Shown: positions 13,041-20,210 of the stretch, piece after piece
Numbering within the stretch: the first letter of the stretch is position 1
Layout: the number at the start of each line of letters is the position of its first letter
DNA from: Bacteroidales bacterium
Lineage (GTDB): Bacteria; Bacteroidota; Bacteroidia; Bacteroidales; UBA4181
Direction: 5' to 3'
Length of the DNA: 21,369 nucleotides
NCBI GenBank assembly: GCA_031287245.1
Contig: JAITTD010000305.1
Coordinates: forward strand, 1-21,369
Translations under genes and position numbers: made by a program
The notes under the pieces: model-generated
What the model was told of the DNA's origin: nothing
What the model saw: only the letters and a program-made list of their open reading frames with translations
Databases searched by the model: none

Positions 13041-14240
13041 ATGAAAACCAGTTTTGTTATAACAGGATTATCGTGTCTGCTGTGCGCTTGTGCGCCGCAA
13101 ACGCAGCAACAACAAGCCGAGCAGCCCGACTACTACGTGGCAGCCTACATTTGGCCCTCGTGCCACGACGATCCGATGGGGCACGAAGCGCTTTGGGGGG
13201 AAGGCAAAGGCGAATGGGAAGTCATCCAAAAGGGGAATCCGCGTTTTGAGGGGCACTACCAGCCGCGCCAGCCGCTTTGGGGCTACGAGATGGACAACGA
13301 CCCCAAAGTGGTAGAGAAATGGATAGATGCAGCCACTGCACACGGTGTGAACACCTTTATCTACGATTGGTACTGGTACGACGAAAGTCCTTATCTGGAA
13401 AGCGCCCTCAATGACGGTTTTCTGAAAGCCCGCAACAACGAAAAGATGTATTTTTACGTGATGTGGGCGAATCACGACGTCCAAAAAAATTACTGGAATG
13501 TTCACCGCTACAAAGATGATACTTCTGACCTTTGGAACGCCAAAGTGGATTGGAAAAACTACAAAATCATTGTAGAAAGGCTTATCCGTCAGTATTTTTC
13601 AAAACCCAATTATCTGAAAATAAACGGAGAACCGGTGTTTTCCTTATTCAGTGCGGGCAAATTTATGGAAAGTTTCGGCGGAAGCGTGGAAGAAAGCCGC
13701 AAAGCGCTCGATTATTTCCGCGACGAGGTGAAAAAAGCCGGATTTCCGGGGTTGCATATCCAATTGAATCAAGGCAGCGGCTATTTGATGTCAAAAGAAG
13801 GCGCTGAACATTTTTCAGAAACTGTCAAAGCGCTGGGATTCAATAGCGTCACCACCTATACGATGGGCGGATTCAATGAGGATTATCTCATCTTTGGCGC
13901 TAATTCCATCAAAATACGGGAACAATGGGATGCTCTTTTGGATGTTCCGCTGTTTCCCTGCGTTTCTACCGGTTGGGATGATACGCCGCGGTTTCCCGCC
14001 AAGGGGATGAAAGATGTGGTGCATTATCACAACACGCCCGAAAGTTTCGCCGCGCTGCTTTTCAAAGCAAAACAATATGCGGACAGCCATCCCGAACAGC
14101 CCAAGTTCATCACCATCAATGCGTGGAACGAGTGGGTGGAAGGCTGTTACCTGCTGCCCGATATGCTCAACGGTTTCGGCTATCTGGAAGCGGTGAAGGA
14201 GGTGATGGACGGGAAATACGACCGGTATTTGGAAAAATAA
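13041..14240 (+). CDS. Secreted lipoprotein with GH99/WbsX-like domain
   Basis: 399 aa when started at ATG 13041, which gives a normal lipoprotein signal (MKTSFVITGLSCLLCAC, lipidated Cys17). The frame is open 21 bases further upstream but that would spoil the signal. The mature part begins YYVAAYIWPSCHDD, corresponding to the 'ayYyP.wh.d' start of glycosyltransferase-WbsX-like/GH99-like (TIM-barrel) proteins. Further family marks are NTFIYDWYWYD (about 107-117), YLKINGEPVFSLF (about 191-203) and FITINAWNEWVEGCYLLPD (about 355-373). The last carries the WNEW..G..L.PD motif thought to hold the acid/base residues. A cell-envelope glycoside hydrolase is plausible; the substrate is unknown. It is a single-gene unit: promoter at 12972-13003 and terminator at 14256-14288. 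Confidence 0.82.
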   Translation: MKTSFVITGLSCLLCACAPQTQQQQAEQPDYYVAAYIWPSCHDDPMGHEALWGEGKGEWEVIQKGNPRFEGHYQPRQPLWGYEMDNDPKVVEKWIDAATAHGVNTFIYDWYWYDESPYLESALNDGFLKARNNEKMYFYVMWANHDVQKNYWNVHRYKDDTSDLWNAKVDWKNYKIIVERLIRQYFSKPNYLKINGEPVFSLFSAGKFMESFGGSVEESRKALDYFRDEVKKAGFPGLHIQLNQGSGYLMSKEGAEHFSETVKALGFNSVTTYTMGGFNEDYLIFGANSIKIREQWDALLDVPLFPCVSTGWDDTPRFPAKGMKDVVHYHNTPESFAALLFKAKQYADSHPEQPKFITINAWNEWVEGCYLLPDMLNGFGYLEAVKEVMDGKYDRYLEK

Positions 14241-14255
14241 TATTTTAACAGACTG

Positions 14256-14288
14256 AAAAAGGCGTTCCGTTTCGGGAACGCCTTTTTT
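14256..14288. terminator. Bidirectional intrinsic terminator
   Basis: GGCGTTCC (14261-14268), loop GTTTCG, GGAACGCC (14275-14282), flanked by AAAAA on the left and TTTTTT on the right. It serves the lipoprotein gene from the left and tRNA-Ser from the right. Confidence 0.92.
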
Positions 14289-14293
14289 CTGTG

Positions 14294-14381
14294 CGGTGAG
14301 GGCGAGATTCGAACTCGCGGCACGGTGAACCCGTGCGTCAGTTTAGCAAACTGGTGGTTTCAGCCACTCACCCACCTCACC
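14294..14381 (-). tRNA. tRNA-Ser (anticodon GCT)
   Basis: 88 bases, class II. On the minus strand the acceptor GGTGAGG (14381-14375) pairs with CCTCACC (14301-14295), discriminator G. Anticodon stem CAGT/ACTG with loop TTGCTAA gives GCT (reads AGC/AGU). The long variable arm contains GCACGG..CCGTGC. CCA is not encoded. Confidence 0.96.
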
Positions 14382-14391
14382 TTTGAAGGCA

Positions 14392-14420
14392 CAAAGATAC
14401 AAAAAATCCTTATTCGCAAC
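14392..14420 (-). promoter_or_regulatory. Promoter of tRNA-Ser
   Basis: On the minus strand GTTG (14420-14417), 17 bases, TATCTTTG (14399-14392), 10 bases before the tRNA 5' end. The -7 box is a full match; the upstream element and spacing are slightly off. Confidence 0.6.
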
Positions 14421-14445
14421 AGATTTTTTTGTTTCTTGTGAATTT

Positions 14446-15015
14446 TTATTTTTTGAAAACTTTAATTTTATAACTGCAATCCACTTTGCCTTTGATGATT
14501 GCGGTCAATTTTCCGTTCATCAACTTGCGGCGAATAGGCGAAATCTTGTCAATGAACAACGCGCCTTCGAGATGATCATATTCGTGCTGGATGATTCGCG
14601 CCTGTATTCCTTCGTAATGCTCTGAAAACTTGTTAAAATGCTCGTCGCAATAGGTGATGTCAATCCAGCAGGGGCGTTTCACCGATTCGCGGATTTTCGG
14701 AAGGCTTAGACAGCCTTCGCTGTCCGCCACTTCGTCTCCGCTGCGTGCGGTAATAACAGGATTGACAAGTACTTTCTTGAATGTCCGCAAGGGGGCATCA
14801 TCCGGATCCTCATCTTTGGCATAAGCCGCGCCGTCAATTACTATCAACCGGATGGACAAGCCGATTTGAGGCGCTGCCAATCCCACGCCATCCGACTTGT
14901 ACATCGTGTCAAACATATTGGCTATCAACTGTTGCAAATTCGGATAATCGGGCGTTATATCCTCACTCTTTTTCCGCAACAGGGGCCAGCCATACACATA
15001 AACAGGTAAAACCAT
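14446..15015 (-). CDS. def: Peptide deformylase
   Basis: 189 aa. Removes the formyl group from nascent protein N-termini using a metal ion (Fe or Zn). All three family motifs are intact: GVGLAAPQIG (motif I, about 43-52), EGCLSLP (motif II, about 100-106, with the Cys metal ligand) and QHEYDHLEG (motif III, HExxH, about 143-151, two His ligands and the catalytic Glu). The start MVLPVYVYGWPLLRKKSEDI matches the usual Bacteroidetes form. An extra acidic loop (YAKDEDPDDAPLRT, about 65-78) is common in the phylum. It ends close to the tRNA-Ser promoter and has its own promoter at 15039-15069, so it is probably monocistronic. Confidence 0.97.
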   Translation of the reverse strand: MVLPVYVYGWPLLRKKSEDITPDYPNLQQLIANMFDTMYKSDGVGLAAPQIGLSIRLIVIDGAAYAKDEDPDDAPLRTFKKVLVNPVITARSGDEVADSEGCLSLPKIRESVKRPCWIDITYCDEHFNKFSEHYEGIQARIIQHEYDHLEGALFIDKISPIRRKLMNGKLTAIIKGKVDCSYKIKVFKK

Positions 15016-15038
15016 ATTTTTTACTTCAATTGAGGCGA

Positions 15039-15069
15039 CAAAATTAGATGAAAACCTTCAGATTTCCAA
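15039..15069 (-). promoter_or_regulatory. Promoter of def
   Basis: On the minus strand TTG (15069-15067), 20 bases, TAATTTTG (15046-15039), 24 bases before the def ATG. Fits TTTG-N19/20-TAnnTTTG with one mismatch in the upstream box. Confidence 0.55.
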
Positions 15070-15154
15070 GGGGTACATTTCAATTTGTCGTTTTTGTTTA
15101 TTCCTTAACGGGAAAAATAGGGTTGTTTGAACGCTGATTTCTATTGATATGAAT

Positions 15155-15224
15155 ATCATCCGGACAAGTCGTGTTCGGATGATTGTACTCAAAAATCATC
15201 TTCCGAACGCGCTTTCCAAGCGCG
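15155..15224 (+). other. Set of overlapping, partly exclusive hairpins upstream of the ABC transporter
   Basis: Hairpin 1: ATCATCCG (15155-15162) with CGGATGAT (15176-15183). Hairpin 2, which reuses the right arm of hairpin 1: GTTCGGATGATT (15173-15184 region) with AATCAT and CCGAAC (15195-15208 region) around a 3-base bulge CTT. Hairpin 3: CGCGCTT (15208-15214) with AAGCGCG (15218-15224), loop TCC, followed 13 bases on by GTTTTTTT. Hairpins 1 and 2 cannot form together. Found in the 295-base gap between def (minus) and the transporter (plus). Confidence 0.5.
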
Positions 15225-15282
15225 AGCAATGGAAAAAGTTTTTTTACAGAGGTATTTTAGTAGATATATCAATAAAAATGTT

Positions 15283-15290
15283 TACATTTG
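15283..15290 (+). promoter_or_regulatory. -7 promoter element of the ABC transporter gene
   Basis: TACATTTG fits TAnnTTTG and is 20 bases before the ATG at 15311. No clear TTTG at 19 bases upstream (TTAG lies 22 bases away). Confidence 0.45.
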
Positions 15291-15310
15291 CCACCAATTT
15301 TCATCGTTGA

Positions 15311-18300
15311 ATGAGTGAGCGTATTTTAAAAGCCCTGATGCAGTTGTTCGCGATTATTTCGCGACCGGACGACAGTGATTCTGCTGATCGTCTAAAAGTG
15401 GTTGAAGGCTTCCTTCGCAAGCAACTCAACCGCGAACTGGCAGAAGAATATCTCAAAATATTCAATGGATATTACAGTACCTATCAGGCAAAATACAAGG
15501 ATCAGAGCAAATACCAGAAACATACCGCATCCAGTTCCGTGCGATTGCTGGTCATCAGCGACCAAATCAACAAGGAACTTGCCCAAAGCGATAAAGTAAC
15601 GCTGATGGTGCTGTTGCTCAGTTTCATTCAGACGGGGCATGGCACCATCAGCACCATTTCTGAATTTGAGCAGGAATTTGTCGAAACCGTAGCCGATGCA
15701 CTTTTTATTGAACGGGACGAATTTCAGGAATTGTTGCAATTCGTGATGCTTCCGGTGGAATATCTCACACAAACGCCCAATTTGTTGCTGATAGACAGTC
15801 GAAAAGAGGTGGATGCTGAAGAAGGCAAGCATTTGTATCGCGAAGGCATATCAACACCGTTAGCCGTGCTGCATATTGCAAGTGTCGGTATGTATATATG
15901 CCGCTACGATGGCAGCGCCGAACTGTATTTCAACAGCCAAATCGTAGAAAACGGGCGGATGTACATACTGAACTACGGTAGCAGCATCCGTAACCCGCAT
16001 ATACAGCCGGTTTATTACAGCGATATTGTCAACTGTTTCTATCTTGGCGCTCAGAACAATCCGATGCTTTTCAAAGTGGAAAATGTGGAATATCAGTTTG
16101 ATAATGGCGCCGTCGGGCTGCATCCTATTAACTTTGAAATTCTTTCGGGCAATGTGGCGGGCATTATGGGCGGCAGCGGCGCTGGAAAATCAACCCTGCT
16201 GAGCGTTCTCACAGGTTCCAACAATCCGACTTCGGGTAAAGTGATGCTGAACAGCATAGATATACACCGCCAAAGCAATCTGATAGAGGGACTTATCGGA
16301 TATGTCACTCAGGACGACCTGCTGATAGAGGAATTGACGGTATATCAGAATCTGTATTTCAATGCCAAATTGTGTTTCGGGCAATTGGAAGATGAGGAAA
16401 TATGCAAACGCACCAACGAAGTGTTGCACGACCTTGGACTGTACGAAATTCGCGACATGAAGGTGGGAAGTCCTCTGAACAAAAAAATCAGCGGCGGGCA
16501 GCGCAAACGACTCAACATTGCACTCGAACTGATACGGCAACCGGCAGTACTGTTTCTTGACGAACCCACTTCCGGCTTGTCATCACGCGATTCGGACAAT
16601 ATCATGACGCTCATCAAAGATCTTTCGCTGAAAGGGAAGTTGATTTTTGTGGTGATTCACCAACCTTCGTCCGATATTTTCAAAATGTTCGATCGCCTGT
16701 TAGTGCTTGACCAGGGCGGATACCTTATTTATAACGGCAATCCCGTTGATTCCATCCTTTATTTCAAATCGCAGACCAATCAAGCCAACCGCGACACCAG
16801 CGAATGTCCAGAATGTGGAAATGTCAATCCGGAGCAGGTGTTCAACATTGTAGAAGCACGAGTACTCGACGAACACGGACTTCCAACCGATTCGCGGCGT
16901 GTTTCGCCCAAGGACTGGTACAATTTGTTCCCTCCTGCGCCTGCCATTGACGTTTCCAACGTAGGACTTTGCGAAGAACTGCCAACAGGCGCAGTAAAAC
17001 GACCGTCGAGACTGAAACAATTCCTTGTTTACGCTACCCGCAACATTCTCACCAAACTGAGTGATGTGCAATATATGGTGGTTTGTATGCTCGAAGCGCC
17101 GGTGCTGGCGTTGTTGCTGTCATACATTATCCGCTACTACGACATAGCAGGCGAATACTCTTTTGAACTGAACGAAAATGTGCCCATTTATATCTTCATA
17201 GCCGTAGTGATTGCCATTTTCGTCGGTTTATCCATGAGCGCCGAGGAAATCATCAAGGACCGAAAGATTCTCAAACGCGAAGCCTTTCTCAACCTGAGTC
17301 GCGGAAGTTATCTGTTCTCAAAAATATTGGTATTGTTTGCCATTTCGGCAATACAGACCGCCTTGTTCGTGATAGTGGGCAATTTGGTGATGGGCATCCA
17401 CAACATGACCTTTATTTACTGGCTGACGCTGTTTTCCGCATGGGCATGTGCCAACATGATGGGACTTATCATCTCGGACACTTTCAAATCTGTGGTCACT
17501 ATCTACATCCTCATTCCGTTCATCGTTATTCCGCAATTGATGCTGAGCGGGGTATTGCTGCGTTTCGAGAAAATCAATCCTGCTATTTCCGAACCGGCTT
17601 CTGTGCCGTGGTATGGCGAAATCATCACTGCTCGCTGGGCTTTTGAAGCGCTGGCTGTGGAACAGTTTACCAACAACAAATATGAACGTGTGTTCTATCC
17701 GTATGAAAAAACGATGAGCGTTGCCGAATTTAAGAAAAATTACTGGTTGATAGAAATGAAAAATAAACTGGCAACGGTAAAAGAAGCGTTTGAACAAAAT
17801 GAGCAAGTGGACGGTGAAATATTGGCATTGTTAGCCAATGAGATAGCCATCGAAAATAACAGTCAGCAAACAGTGCAGTTTGATTTTCGTCAAGAATTGG
17901 CAAAGGGCTTGTCAATTGATTTAATCAGCCAAACGTCCGAATATTTTAACCTGTTAAATCGCTATTACACTGCATTATACAATAAAACATCCGAATTAAA
18001 GAACGAAGAAATCACCAAATGGTCAAGCGACAGTTTAATGGCGCTGAAATCAGGATACTTTAACCAAAGCCTTGCCGATTTGGTGAAAAACAGCAACGAA
18101 ATATACCGCCTGGTGGAATACAATGGGCGACTTTTGCAGAATTATCACCCTGTTTACAAAGACCCTGACCATCCGTTTGTCAAGGCGCAATTCTACGCAC
18201 CTGTGAAAAATATATTTGGCACACCCTTCCCAACCGTGTGGGTGAACATCATTGTGATGTGGTGTTTCAACATTTTCTTTTATCTTGTGCTGTATTTCAG

Positions 18301-18349
18301 ATGGTTGCCGGGCATGATGAATTTGTTGCAAAAGCGGCGGTCGCCATGA
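15311..18349 (+). CDS. Large ABCG-like ABC transporter (ATPase-permease fusion with TerB-like N-terminus)
   Basis: 1012 aa. Residues about 1-145 form a helical, acidic domain (ILKALMQLFAIISRPDDSDS..VVEGFLRKQL) resembling TerB-like domains. After a beta-rich linker (about 160-255) comes a complete ATPase: Walker A GGSGAGKST (287-295), Q-loop GYVTQDDLLIEELTV, signature SGGQRKRL (394-401), Walker B VLFLDEPTSGL (Asp417, Glu418) and H-loop VVIHQPSS. The order ATPase then membrane domain, and the SGGQRKR/HQPSS forms, are those of the ABCG (White) group. A CPECG motif near residue 500 leads into the membrane part: about five helices from residue 590 to 750, a ~200-residue outside or soluble segment, and a final helix (WVNIIVMWCFNIFFYLVLYF) before a basic tail. 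As a half-transporter it should act as a dimer in the inner membrane. Substrate unknown. No operon partner. Confidence 0.9.
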   Translation: MSERILKALMQLFAIISRPDDSDSADRLKVVEGFLRKQLNRELAEEYLKIFNGYYSTYQAKYKDQSKYQKHTASSSVRLLVISDQINKELAQSDKVTLMVLLLSFIQTGHGTISTISEFEQEFVETVADALFIERDEFQELLQFVMLPVEYLTQTPNLLLIDSRKEVDAEEGKHLYREGISTPLAVLHIASVGMYICRYDGSAELYFNSQIVENGRMYILNYGSSIRNPHIQPVYYSDIVNCFYLGAQNNPMLFKVENVEYQFDNGAVGLHPINFEILSGNVAGIMGGSGAGKSTLLSVLTGSNNPTSGKVMLNSIDIHRQSNLIEGLIGYVTQDDLLIEELTVYQNLYFNAKLCFGQLEDEEICKRTNEVLHDLGLYEIRDMKVGSPLNKKISGGQRKRLNIALELIRQPAVLFLDEPTSGLSSRDSDNIMTLIKDLSLKGKLIFVVIHQPSSDIFKMFDRLLVLDQGGYLIYNGNPVDSILYFKSQTNQANRDTSECPECGNVNPEQVFNIVEARVLDEHGLPTDSRRVSPKDWYNLFPPAPAIDVSNVGLCEELPTGAVKRPSRLKQFLVYATRNILTKLSDVQYMVVCMLEAPVLALLLSYIIRYYDIAGEYSFELNENVPIYIFIAVVIAIFVGLSMSAEEIIKDRKILKREAFLNLSRGSYLFSKILVLFAISAIQTALFVIVGNLVMGIHNMTFIYWLTLFSAWACANMMGLIISDTFKSVVTIYILIPFIVIPQLMLSGVLLRFEKINPAISEPASVPWYGEIITARWAFEALAVEQFTNNKYERVFYPYEKTMSVAEFKKNYWLIEMKNKLATVKEAFEQNEQVDGEILALLANEIAIENNSQQTVQFDFRQELAKGLSIDLISQTSEYFNLLNRYYTALYNKTSELKNEEITKWSSDSLMALKSGYFNQSLADLVKNSNEIYRLVEYNGRLLQNYHPVYKDPDHPFVKAQFYAPVKNIFGTPFPTVWVNIIVMWCFNIFFYLVLYFRWLPGMMNLLQKRRSP

Positions 18350-18430
18350 ACAAACCTTGAAATAGATAAACAGATGAATAGATAAAACAAAGTAAACCAA
18401 CAATATAGAAAAAGCGTTAGCTTAATTCTG

Positions 18431-18540
18431 GCACCTGAAAACTTCGCAAATTTTTAAGCCACAAGAGTAAGTAGATGACGCTCACGCCAAGGCGTGGGCT
18501 TTTTGCTTATTTGTGGCAAGGTAGCGAAGACCTCAGGTGC
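18431..18540 (+). other. 110-bp nested palindrome enclosing an intrinsic terminator (candidate structured RNA)
   Basis: Four nested pairings in correct order. P1: GCACCTGA (18431-18438) with TCAGGTGC (18533-18540). P2: CTTCGC (18442-18447) with GCGAAG (18524-18529). P3: GCCACAA (18458-18464) with TTGTGGC (18511-18517), extended by TAAG (18468-18471) with CTTA (18506-18509). P4: GCTCACGCC (18480-18488) with GGCGTGGGC (18491-18499), followed by TTTTT (18500-18504). P1-P3 are perfect in their cores, so a chance origin is unlikely. The P4-T5 part alone is a good terminator, but P1-P3 close around it, which is unlike a simple end-of-gene hairpin. It sits 82 bases after the ABC transporter and 39 bases before the HTH gene start. 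Confidence 0.8.
18480..18504 (+). terminator. Intrinsic terminator inside the palindrome
   Basis: A nine-pair stem (one G-T) with a tight CAAG-type loop and five T's. It could end the ABC transporter transcript or attenuate the HTH gene downstream. Confidence 0.75.
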
Positions 18541-18565
18541 GAATAATGAATAAAGTTCCACGCCT

Positions 18566-18584
18566 TTTCATTGTAACAATGAAA
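18566..18584. promoter_or_regulatory. Inverted repeat over the HTH gene start codon, candidate operator
   Basis: TTTCATTG (18566-18573), TAA, CAATGAAA (18577-18584): a perfect 8-bp inverted repeat whose right arm contains the ATG at 18579. Its size suits a dimeric HTH repressor or a hairpin that hides the start codon. Confidence 0.6.
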
Positions 18585-18854
18585 GCAATGAAAGCGAAGA
18601 AAGAAATACATATAGGAAAGATGATTCACAGCAAGTTAAAAGAACAAGAACGATCCAATGCATGGTTAGCGCGGCAGATATACTGCACACCGGCTAATAT
18701 AAACAGGATATTCAACAATGCGGACATCCACACACAGCAACTGTGGGATATCTCGTTAGCGCTCGGCATCGACCTCTTCGCCTGTTACAGTGATGCCCTC
18801 TGCAAAGCGCTCACAGAGGGGGATGCAGACAAGGTATTAACAAAAAGTATATGA
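18579..18854 (+). CDS. Small XRE-type helix-turn-helix protein
   Basis: 91 aa from ATG 18579 (88 aa from ATG 18588). The frame is open back to GTG 18537, but that overlaps the palindrome and adds sequence unlike the family. IHIGKMIHSKLKEQERSNAWLARQIYCTPANINRIFNNADIHTQQLWDISLALGIDLFACYSDAL matches, in pattern, the Bacteroidetes group that reads 'IHIG..I...L.EQ.R...W.A..L.C...N.Y.IF....IDT..L..IS..L..DFF..YS'. Helix 2-turn-helix 3 is about residues 29-44. It is presumably a DNA-binding regulator. The C-terminal tail (CKALTEGDADKVLTKSI) is an extension. With the palindrome upstream and an inverted repeat on its start, it looks self-regulated. Confidence 0.8.
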   Translation: MKAMKAKKEIHIGKMIHSKLKEQERSNAWLARQIYCTPANINRIFNNADIHTQQLWDISLALGIDLFACYSDALCKALTEGDADKVLTKSI

Positions 18855-18890
18855 AATCGATACAAAAAAGATAGAAAACCGATACTTTTT
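18842..18890 (+). terminator. Possible terminator hairpin after the HTH gene
   Basis: AAAAAGTAT (18842-18850) pairs perfectly with ATACTTTTT (18882-18890) across 31 bases. The stop codon (18852-18854) lies at the start of the loop. A-rich/T-rich arms with a long loop make it weaker than a standard terminator. Confidence 0.4.
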
Positions 18891-18927
18891 ATAAAGAAAA
18901 AGGTGAACAACGTATTGATTTTATATC

Positions 18928-18935
18928 TACTTTTG
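18928..18935 (+). promoter_or_regulatory. Possible -7 promoter element for the lipoprotein pair
   Basis: TACTTTTG fits TAnnTTTG. It lies about 139 bases before the ATG at 19074. No good TTTG partner at 19 bases. Confidence 0.35.
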
Positions 18936-19073
18936 TGGCGTCAACTTAATGAAGTACCCCACCATAGGCGAAGCAAAGGAGATAAAACCCTTACAATCAA
19001 TTATATACGAAAAGGATTTTTTTCAGTCTTCACTTGTTTCTTTTATTTTCGCATAATTCAAACAAAATTGAAA

Positions 19074-20204
19074 ATGAATAAATATCAAATCTTATTTTTT
19101 GTATTGTTTTTTGTATGTTCCTGTAATTCTACCACTGTAACTCAACTGACGAGTGAACATGAGATCAATTTTGACGCATTGCCAACAATCGATTTTTTTA
19201 GTGCAGATATATTTTCTCAAATAGAGTATTTGCCACTCGAAACAACCGAAGATTGTCTTTTGAGTGACGCATTACGTCTGAAAATGCTCGACAATGATTT
19301 CTATATTTTAGATTATAAGGCTCATCACAAGGTTTTCAGATTTAGTTCTGCCGGCCAGTTTTTAAATACCATAGGTCAAAGAGGAAAAGGTCCTCACGAA
19401 TATACTCATGTGATGGATTTTGCAATTGATACAGAAGATAAATCAATCGATCTGCTGATTGAGCCTCAAAGTAAAATTTTTCGATACCATACTGACGGCA
19501 GTTGGGTAGGGGAAATTAATACTAATATTCCGGCACAATCATTTGCGAAAATGAAAGGATGTTATGTGCTCAATATCAGTTATAGCAATTATTTTTCAAA
19601 AGAAAGGTTGTATAAAATTGACGAACAGGGACAAATCATAACAAAATTTCATCCGATAACAACAAAATTAGTTAGTTTGACTGAGCCCAATTTCTTTCAA
19701 ACGGATACAAGCATCATTTTTCATGAATCGTTTAGCAATATCGTCTATGAAGTTTCTTCCGGCGAGGCACACCCATTGTATCAATTCGATTTTGGTGAAT
19801 ATGATATACCTTCAACCATTCATGAAATGGAATCGCTGAAAGCATTGGATTTATTAAACCAACGAGGAATGAGAACCATTCTAAGATTTTGTGAAAATAA
19901 AAAATTTGCTCATTTCGCTATTCAACAACAACAGGAACAGCACGCATTGATATATAATTATTTATTCATTAATAAAGAAAATGGACATTGTGTGATTTTG
20001 CAAGTTTCATCAGAGAACTCGGATTTTGCTGCTTTTGGTCATGTGGCAATGATTACGGAAAATGATGAGTTGGTATTTCTCGTCCACCCGTATAACCTTG
20101 TTGACCTAATTGAAAAATATTCTTTTTTCAAAGGCAATATTTCAACTTCAATCAATGAAGATATGAATCCTTTCATCGCTAAAATAAAATTGAAACCATT
20201 TTAA
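19074..20204 (+). CDS. 6-bladed beta-propeller lipoprotein (DUF5128-like)
   Basis: 376 aa when started at ATG 19074, which gives a clean lipoprotein signal (MNKYQILFFVLFFVCSC, Cys17). The frame is open back to a GTG at 18903, but the extra 57 residues are unlike a signal and are rejected. The mature part matches the DUF5128 pattern of Bacteroidetes: 'IEYLPLETTEDCLL' (the 'v..vpLET...cli' start, about 51-64), then KMLDNDFYILDYKAHHKVFRFSSAGQFLNTIGQRGKGPHEY, which is the usual 'i..yDl....ifvFd..GkFl..ig..G.GP.EY' signature of the first blades. Later blades are more divergent. Such proteins are common in gut Bacteroidetes and are of unknown function. Base composition is clearly more AT-rich than the core genes. 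The stop is 6 bases before the next lipoprotein gene. Confidence 0.82.
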   Translation: MNKYQILFFVLFFVCSCNSTTVTQLTSEHEINFDALPTIDFFSADIFSQIEYLPLETTEDCLLSDALRLKMLDNDFYILDYKAHHKVFRFSSAGQFLNTIGQRGKGPHEYTHVMDFAIDTEDKSIDLLIEPQSKIFRYHTDGSWVGEINTNIPAQSFAKMKGCYVLNISYSNYFSKERLYKIDEQGQIITKFHPITTKLVSLTEPNFFQTDTSIIFHESFSNIVYEVSSGEAHPLYQFDFGEYDIPSTIHEMESLKALDLLNQRGMRTILRFCENKKFAHFAIQQQQEQHALIYNYLFINKENGHCVILQVSSENSDFAAFGHVAMITENDELVFLVHPYNLVDLIEKYSFFKGNISTSINEDMNPFIAKIKLKPF

Positions 20205-20210
20205 ACGATT

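Noticed and set aside
18537..18578. Longer HTH protein starting at GTG 18537
   Set aside because: It would begin inside the right arm of the palindrome and add residues not seen in the family; ATG 18579 or 18588 fits better.
18903..19073. 57-residue N-terminal extension of the beta-propeller protein
   Set aside because: A clean lipoprotein signal begins at ATG 19074; the extension would bury it and has no family match.
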